From assembly GCA_005877705.1 (NCBI GenBank), contig VBNY01000128.1, forward strand, positions 1 through 9,126: 9,126 bases of DNA. Direction: 5' to 3'. Of the stretch, positions 7,039 to 9,126 are shown in pieces. The DNA comes from Gammaproteobacteria bacterium (GTDB taxonomy: Bacteria > Pseudomonadota > Gammaproteobacteria > Steroidobacterales > Steroidobacteraceae). The position numbers were made by a program, and so were the translations under genes. Each line of letters begins with the position of its first letter. Positions within the stretch are counted from its first letter, which is position 1. The notes under the pieces were generated by a model that saw only the letters and a list, made by a program, of their open reading frames with translations, ran no database searches and was not told the DNA's origin.

Positions 7039-8049
7039 CTAAAGCACGGCGCTGTTGGTGTTGGCCGTGGTGGTCCCGCCGTAGCGCACCACCTCCGCGA
7101 CCTGATAGTCATTGAGCGCGCGCGCGTGAGTGAAGATGATGAGCTCGCCCAGCAGCCCCAGGGCGAACAGCTGCATCCCCAACACCACCAGCAGCGACGA
7201 CAGCAGCAGCGCCGGGCGATCGGCGAGCGGCCGCAGGAACAGCAGACGATCGATCGCCAGCCAGGCTACGAGTGCTGCGCCGACCGCGAAGGTCGAGGCG
7301 CCCAACATGCCGAAGAAGCGCAGCGGCTTCTTGGTGAAGCGCACCAGGAAAAACACCGTAAAGATATCCAGCACGCGATGCGCGTACTCGCGGGGGGGGT
7401 AGCCCCCCTGATAACGGTCGCGCGGCGACTGGCGAACGTCGACCTCGACCACCCGAAACCCGTGCCGGCTCGCGAGCACGGGCAGGAAGCGGTGTTGATC
7501 GCCGTACAGGGCGATCTCCTCGAGCACGCGGCGCTGCATGGCGCGGGCGCCGCAACCGAGATCGTTGCACCGCTGCCCGGTCACCGAGGCGATGAGCCAG
7601 TGGAACAGCTTGCGGCGCGCGCCTTCAAAGCGGCTTCCGGCCCGGGGCCAACGGCGGCCGATCGCCAGATCCGCACTTCCCAGCGCGCGCACCAGCTTCA
7701 CGGTCTCGGCCCCCTCGATCTGGTGGTAGGCGGGCAGCGTAACGATCGTACGGCCGCAGGCTCGCTCGAAGCCCGCCATCAGCGCGGTCGCCTCGCCGAA
7801 GCCTCTGGTCAGGGTGATGACACTCACGTGCTCGCCTGCGGCGAGCAGGCGCTGCAGGCCGGCAGCGATGTCCGGCCTCGGTCCGTCGAGGACGATGATG
7901 AATTCGTACGGCGCGCCGAGCGCCTCGAGTCCGGCCCGGTACTGCGCGTACAAGGCGCCGATGTCGGGCGCGTGACGCCGGCCGACCGGCATGATCACCG
8001 ACAGTTCGACATTCGACTCGTTGGCCGCTCGGCCAGCGGCGCCGCTCAT
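7039..8049 (-). CDS. GT2-family glycosyltransferase-like membrane protein with altered active site (336 aa)
   Basis: This is a GT-A fold protein of the DPM1/GtrB/ArnC type with a C-terminal membrane anchor. Alignment by eye with the adjacent canonical GT2 shows shared landmarks: ELSVIMPV (15-22), TRGFGEATALMAGFERA (81-97), CNDLGCGARAM (161-171), LYGDQHRFLP (181-190), and two membrane helices at about 244-268 and 280-306 ending in GELIIF. The key acidic residues are changed. VDDGS is VLDGP (53-57), and the DxD motif is PAY (106-108, within TLPAYHQ). The protein is full length with no frameshift, so it is not an obvious pseudogene. It may be an inactive partner, a binder, or a transferase with a different mechanism. 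The ATG at 8049 overlaps the upstream stop (ATGA). Codons 218-220 include a run of eight C residues. Confidence 0.85.
   Translation of the reverse strand: MSGAAGRAANESNVELSVIMPVGRRHAPDIGALYAQYRAGLEALGAPYEFIIVLDGPRPDIAAGLQRLLAAGEHVSVITLTRGFGEATALMAGFERACGRTIVTLPAYHQIEGAETVKLVRALGSADLAIGRRWPRAGSRFEGARRKLFHWLIASVTGQRCNDLGCGARAMQRRVLEEIALYGDQHRFLPVLASRHGFRVVEVDVRQSPRDRYQGGYPPREYAHRVLDIFTVFFLVRFTKKPLRFFGMLGASTFAVGAALVAWLAIDRLLFLRPLADRPALLLSSLLVVLGMQLFALGLLGELIIFTHARALNDYQVAEVVRYGGTTTANTNSAVL
7392..7399. repeat. Eight-base G/C homopolymer inside a GT2 gene
   Basis: The plus strand has eight consecutive G, which is eight C on the coding strand, spanning Pro218-Pro219 and part of Arg220 of the altered GT2. 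Tracts of this length can slip during replication and shift the frame. The frame is intact here. Confidence 0.8.
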
Positions 8050-9017
8050 GGCCGTGCGCCCGCTGGCTGATGAGGGAGCGCGCCCAGGACCCGCTCGGTG
8101 AGCGCGGCGAACTCGTGCTCGCGCAGGTCGCCCAGCTTGTAGGCGAGCTCGCCGAGCGCGCCGCTCGCGATCAGGATGATCGCGGAGCTCGAGAAGATCA
8201 CCCCGCACCCGGCGATCGGCAACGATAGCGTGCCGCGCGCTGCGAGACTGGCCAGTGTCCAGCCGAAGGCGGCCGCGGCGATCGCGACCATGGGCAGCGC
8301 CAGCAGGCCGAACCACAACATCGGGCGCGCCGCGAACGATGCCACGGTCTTGATCACCATGAGATCGAGCAACACCTTGTAGATCCGCGACAGGCCGTAC
8401 TTCGACTTTCCATAGCGGCGCGGGTGGTGCCGGACCTTCAACTGCGCGATCCTGGGGCCGGCGATGGCGGCCATCGCCGGAATGAAGCGGTGCATTTCCG
8501 AGTACAGCGGAATCTTCTTGATGAGGCACGCGCGGTAGGCTTTCAGGGAGCAGCCGTTATCCCTGATCGGTACTCCCGTCACCCGGGCGATCAGCGCATT
8601 GGCGATGCGCGAGGGGATCTTGCGCGACACGAGCTTGTCCTGGCGCTGGTGGCGCCAGCCGACCACGATGTCGTAGCCCTCGGTGATTTTCTGCAGCAAG
8701 CCGGCGATGTCCGCCGGGTCGTTCTGCAGGTCGCCGTCCATGGTGACGATCACCGCCCCGCGCGCCTGCGCAATGCCGGCCGCCATCGCGGGCGTCTGGC
8801 CGTAGTTGCGGCGAAACTTCACCAGGCACACGCGTGGGTCCGCGCGCGCGATGCTATCCGCCAGCGGCACCGTCCCGTCGGCGCTGCCGTCGTCGACGAA
8901 GACGATCTCGAAGGGGACCGTCAACGGCTCGAGCGCGCCGATGAGCGCCGCATACAGCGGACGCACGCTGTCCTCCTCGTTGAAAAGCGGCACGACGACC
9001 GAAAGCTCGGGTGTCAT
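8046..9017 (-). CDS. Membrane-anchored family 2 glycosyltransferase, polyprenyl-phosphate sugar transferase type (323 aa)
   Basis: This is an inverting GT2 enzyme of the dolichol/undecaprenyl-phosphate sugar transferase group (DPM1/GtrB/ArnC-like). It would transfer a sugar from a nucleotide donor to a polyprenyl phosphate at the inner membrane. ELSVVVPLFNEE (4-15) opens the domain. VDDGSADGT (41-49) and the metal-binding DGD in TMDGDLQNDP (92-101) are intact. IRDNGCSLKAYR (151-162), HRFIP (176-180) and RRYGKSKYG (200-208) are characteristic. Two membrane helices follow at about 233-260 and 265-292, ending with the usual GELAYKLGDLREHEF region. The ATG at 9017 lies 2 bases after the upstream stop. 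A TTG two codons earlier would overlap that stop and is possible. No strong ribosome binding site is seen, so translational coupling is likely. Confidence 0.92.
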   Translation of the reverse strand: MTPELSVVVPLFNEEDSVRPLYAALIGALEPLTVPFEIVFVDDGSADGTVPLADSIARADPRVCLVKFRRNYGQTPAMAAGIAQARGAVIVTMDGDLQNDPADIAGLLQKITEGYDIVVGWRHQRQDKLVSRKIPSRIANALIARVTGVPIRDNGCSLKAYRACLIKKIPLYSEMHRFIPAMAAIAGPRIAQLKVRHHPRRYGKSKYGLSRIYKVLLDLMVIKTVASFAARPMLWFGLLALPMVAIAAAAFGWTLASLAARGTLSLPIAGCGVIFSSSAIILIASGALGELAYKLGDLREHEFAALTERVLGALPHQPAGARP

Positions 9018-9019
9018 GT

Positions 9020-9126
9020 TCAATAGTACGGACTGTCGGCGCGCTCAGTGGAGCGATTGAGGACCACGCCCATCAGGTTGATCTCCGACAACACCTCCTG
9101 CGCGTTTGCGAGCGTGCGCCGCGCCG
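9020..9126 (-). CDS. 3' end of probable BY-type tyrosine autokinase of polysaccharide export (partial)
   Basis: Only the last 34 codons plus a TGA stop are in the window; the start lies beyond the right edge. The tail contains ANAQEVLSEINLMGVVLNRS, followed by an end rich in Tyr (SPYY). The pattern of a helix, the hydrophobic strand LMGVVLN and a terminal tyrosine cluster is what the C-terminus of CpsD/Wzc-like tyrosine kinases and their ParA-like relatives looks like. The tyrosines would be the autophosphorylation sites. Position at the head of a glycosyltransferase operon fits. The evidence is short and another MinD/ParA-like ATPase is not excluded. Confidence 0.6.
   Translation of the reverse strand, partial: ARRTLANAQEVLSEINLMGVVLNRSTERADSPYY

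Noticed and set aside
7391..7408. G-run followed by C-run resembling a hairpin in the altered GT2 gene
   Set aside because: The arms are homopolymers separated by only three bases in coding sequence and simply encode GGYPP. I see no sign of a terminator or regulatory role.
7126..8070. Long plus-strand open frame (314 codons) opposite the altered GT2
   Set aside because: This is a shadow frame rich in Gln, His and Arg. The minus-strand protein has clear family landmarks and membrane helices.
8050..8529. Extension of the altered GT2 frame upstream of 8049
   Set aside because: The extension lies wholly inside the canonical GT2 gene in another frame and reads as an Arg-rich shadow. The ATGA overlap at 8049 gives the natural start.

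Overview
The window is GC-rich (roughly two thirds G+C by eye) and densely coding, with short gaps, GTG starts, and ATGA/GTGA start-stop overlaps. An orphan-looking GlrR/QseF-type sigma-54 family response regulator lies beside a polysaccharide locus. This suggests a proteobacterium, most likely a gammaproteobacterium of an environmental lineage. That placement is an inference from gene type and composition; there is no rRNA or tRNA in the window to confirm it.

Layout. Bases 1-1179 (+) hold the C-terminal ~390 residues of the response regulator, starting at about its phospho-acceptor Asp. A hairpin at 1171-1202 covers its stop codon and that of the convergent gene. A minus-strand operon is read from 4677 down to 1194: polysaccharide deacetylase, LPG-synthase-like multipass membrane protein, NAD-dependent sugar epimerase/dehydratase, class I methyltransferase. 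Two of its three junctions are 4-bp start/stop overlaps. A 158-bp divergent region (4678-4835) separates it from a lone plus-strand gene (4836-5834), a second epimerase/dehydratase paralogous to the first. That gene ends 5 bp from the convergent end of a second minus-strand operon, read from beyond the right edge: 3' end of a probable BY-type tyrosine autokinase, a canonical membrane-anchored family 2 glycosyltransferase, a second family 2 glycosyltransferase with a strongly altered active site, and a family 4 glycosyltransferase.

How the genes fit together (inference). The set looks like part of an exopolysaccharide or other surface-glycan locus. The tyrosine kinase would control chain length and export. 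The GT2 proteins would work on polyprenyl-phosphate sugars at the inner membrane, and the GT4 would extend the glycan. The epimerases would supply nucleotide sugars. The deacetylase and methyltransferase would modify the glycan or a precursor, and the membrane protein may move or modify a lipid-linked intermediate. No gene identifies the actual glycan.

The most notable observations are several proteins with conserved overall folds but substituted key residues: GSGSGA in place of GAFTGA in the regulator, loss of the DxD acidic pair in one of two tandem GT2s, and loss of a metal-ligand His in the deacetylase. The inverted pair of epimerase paralogues flanking the deacetylase and membrane-protein genes also deserves a look. 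I found no CRISPR, insertion sequence, tRNA or phage genes.
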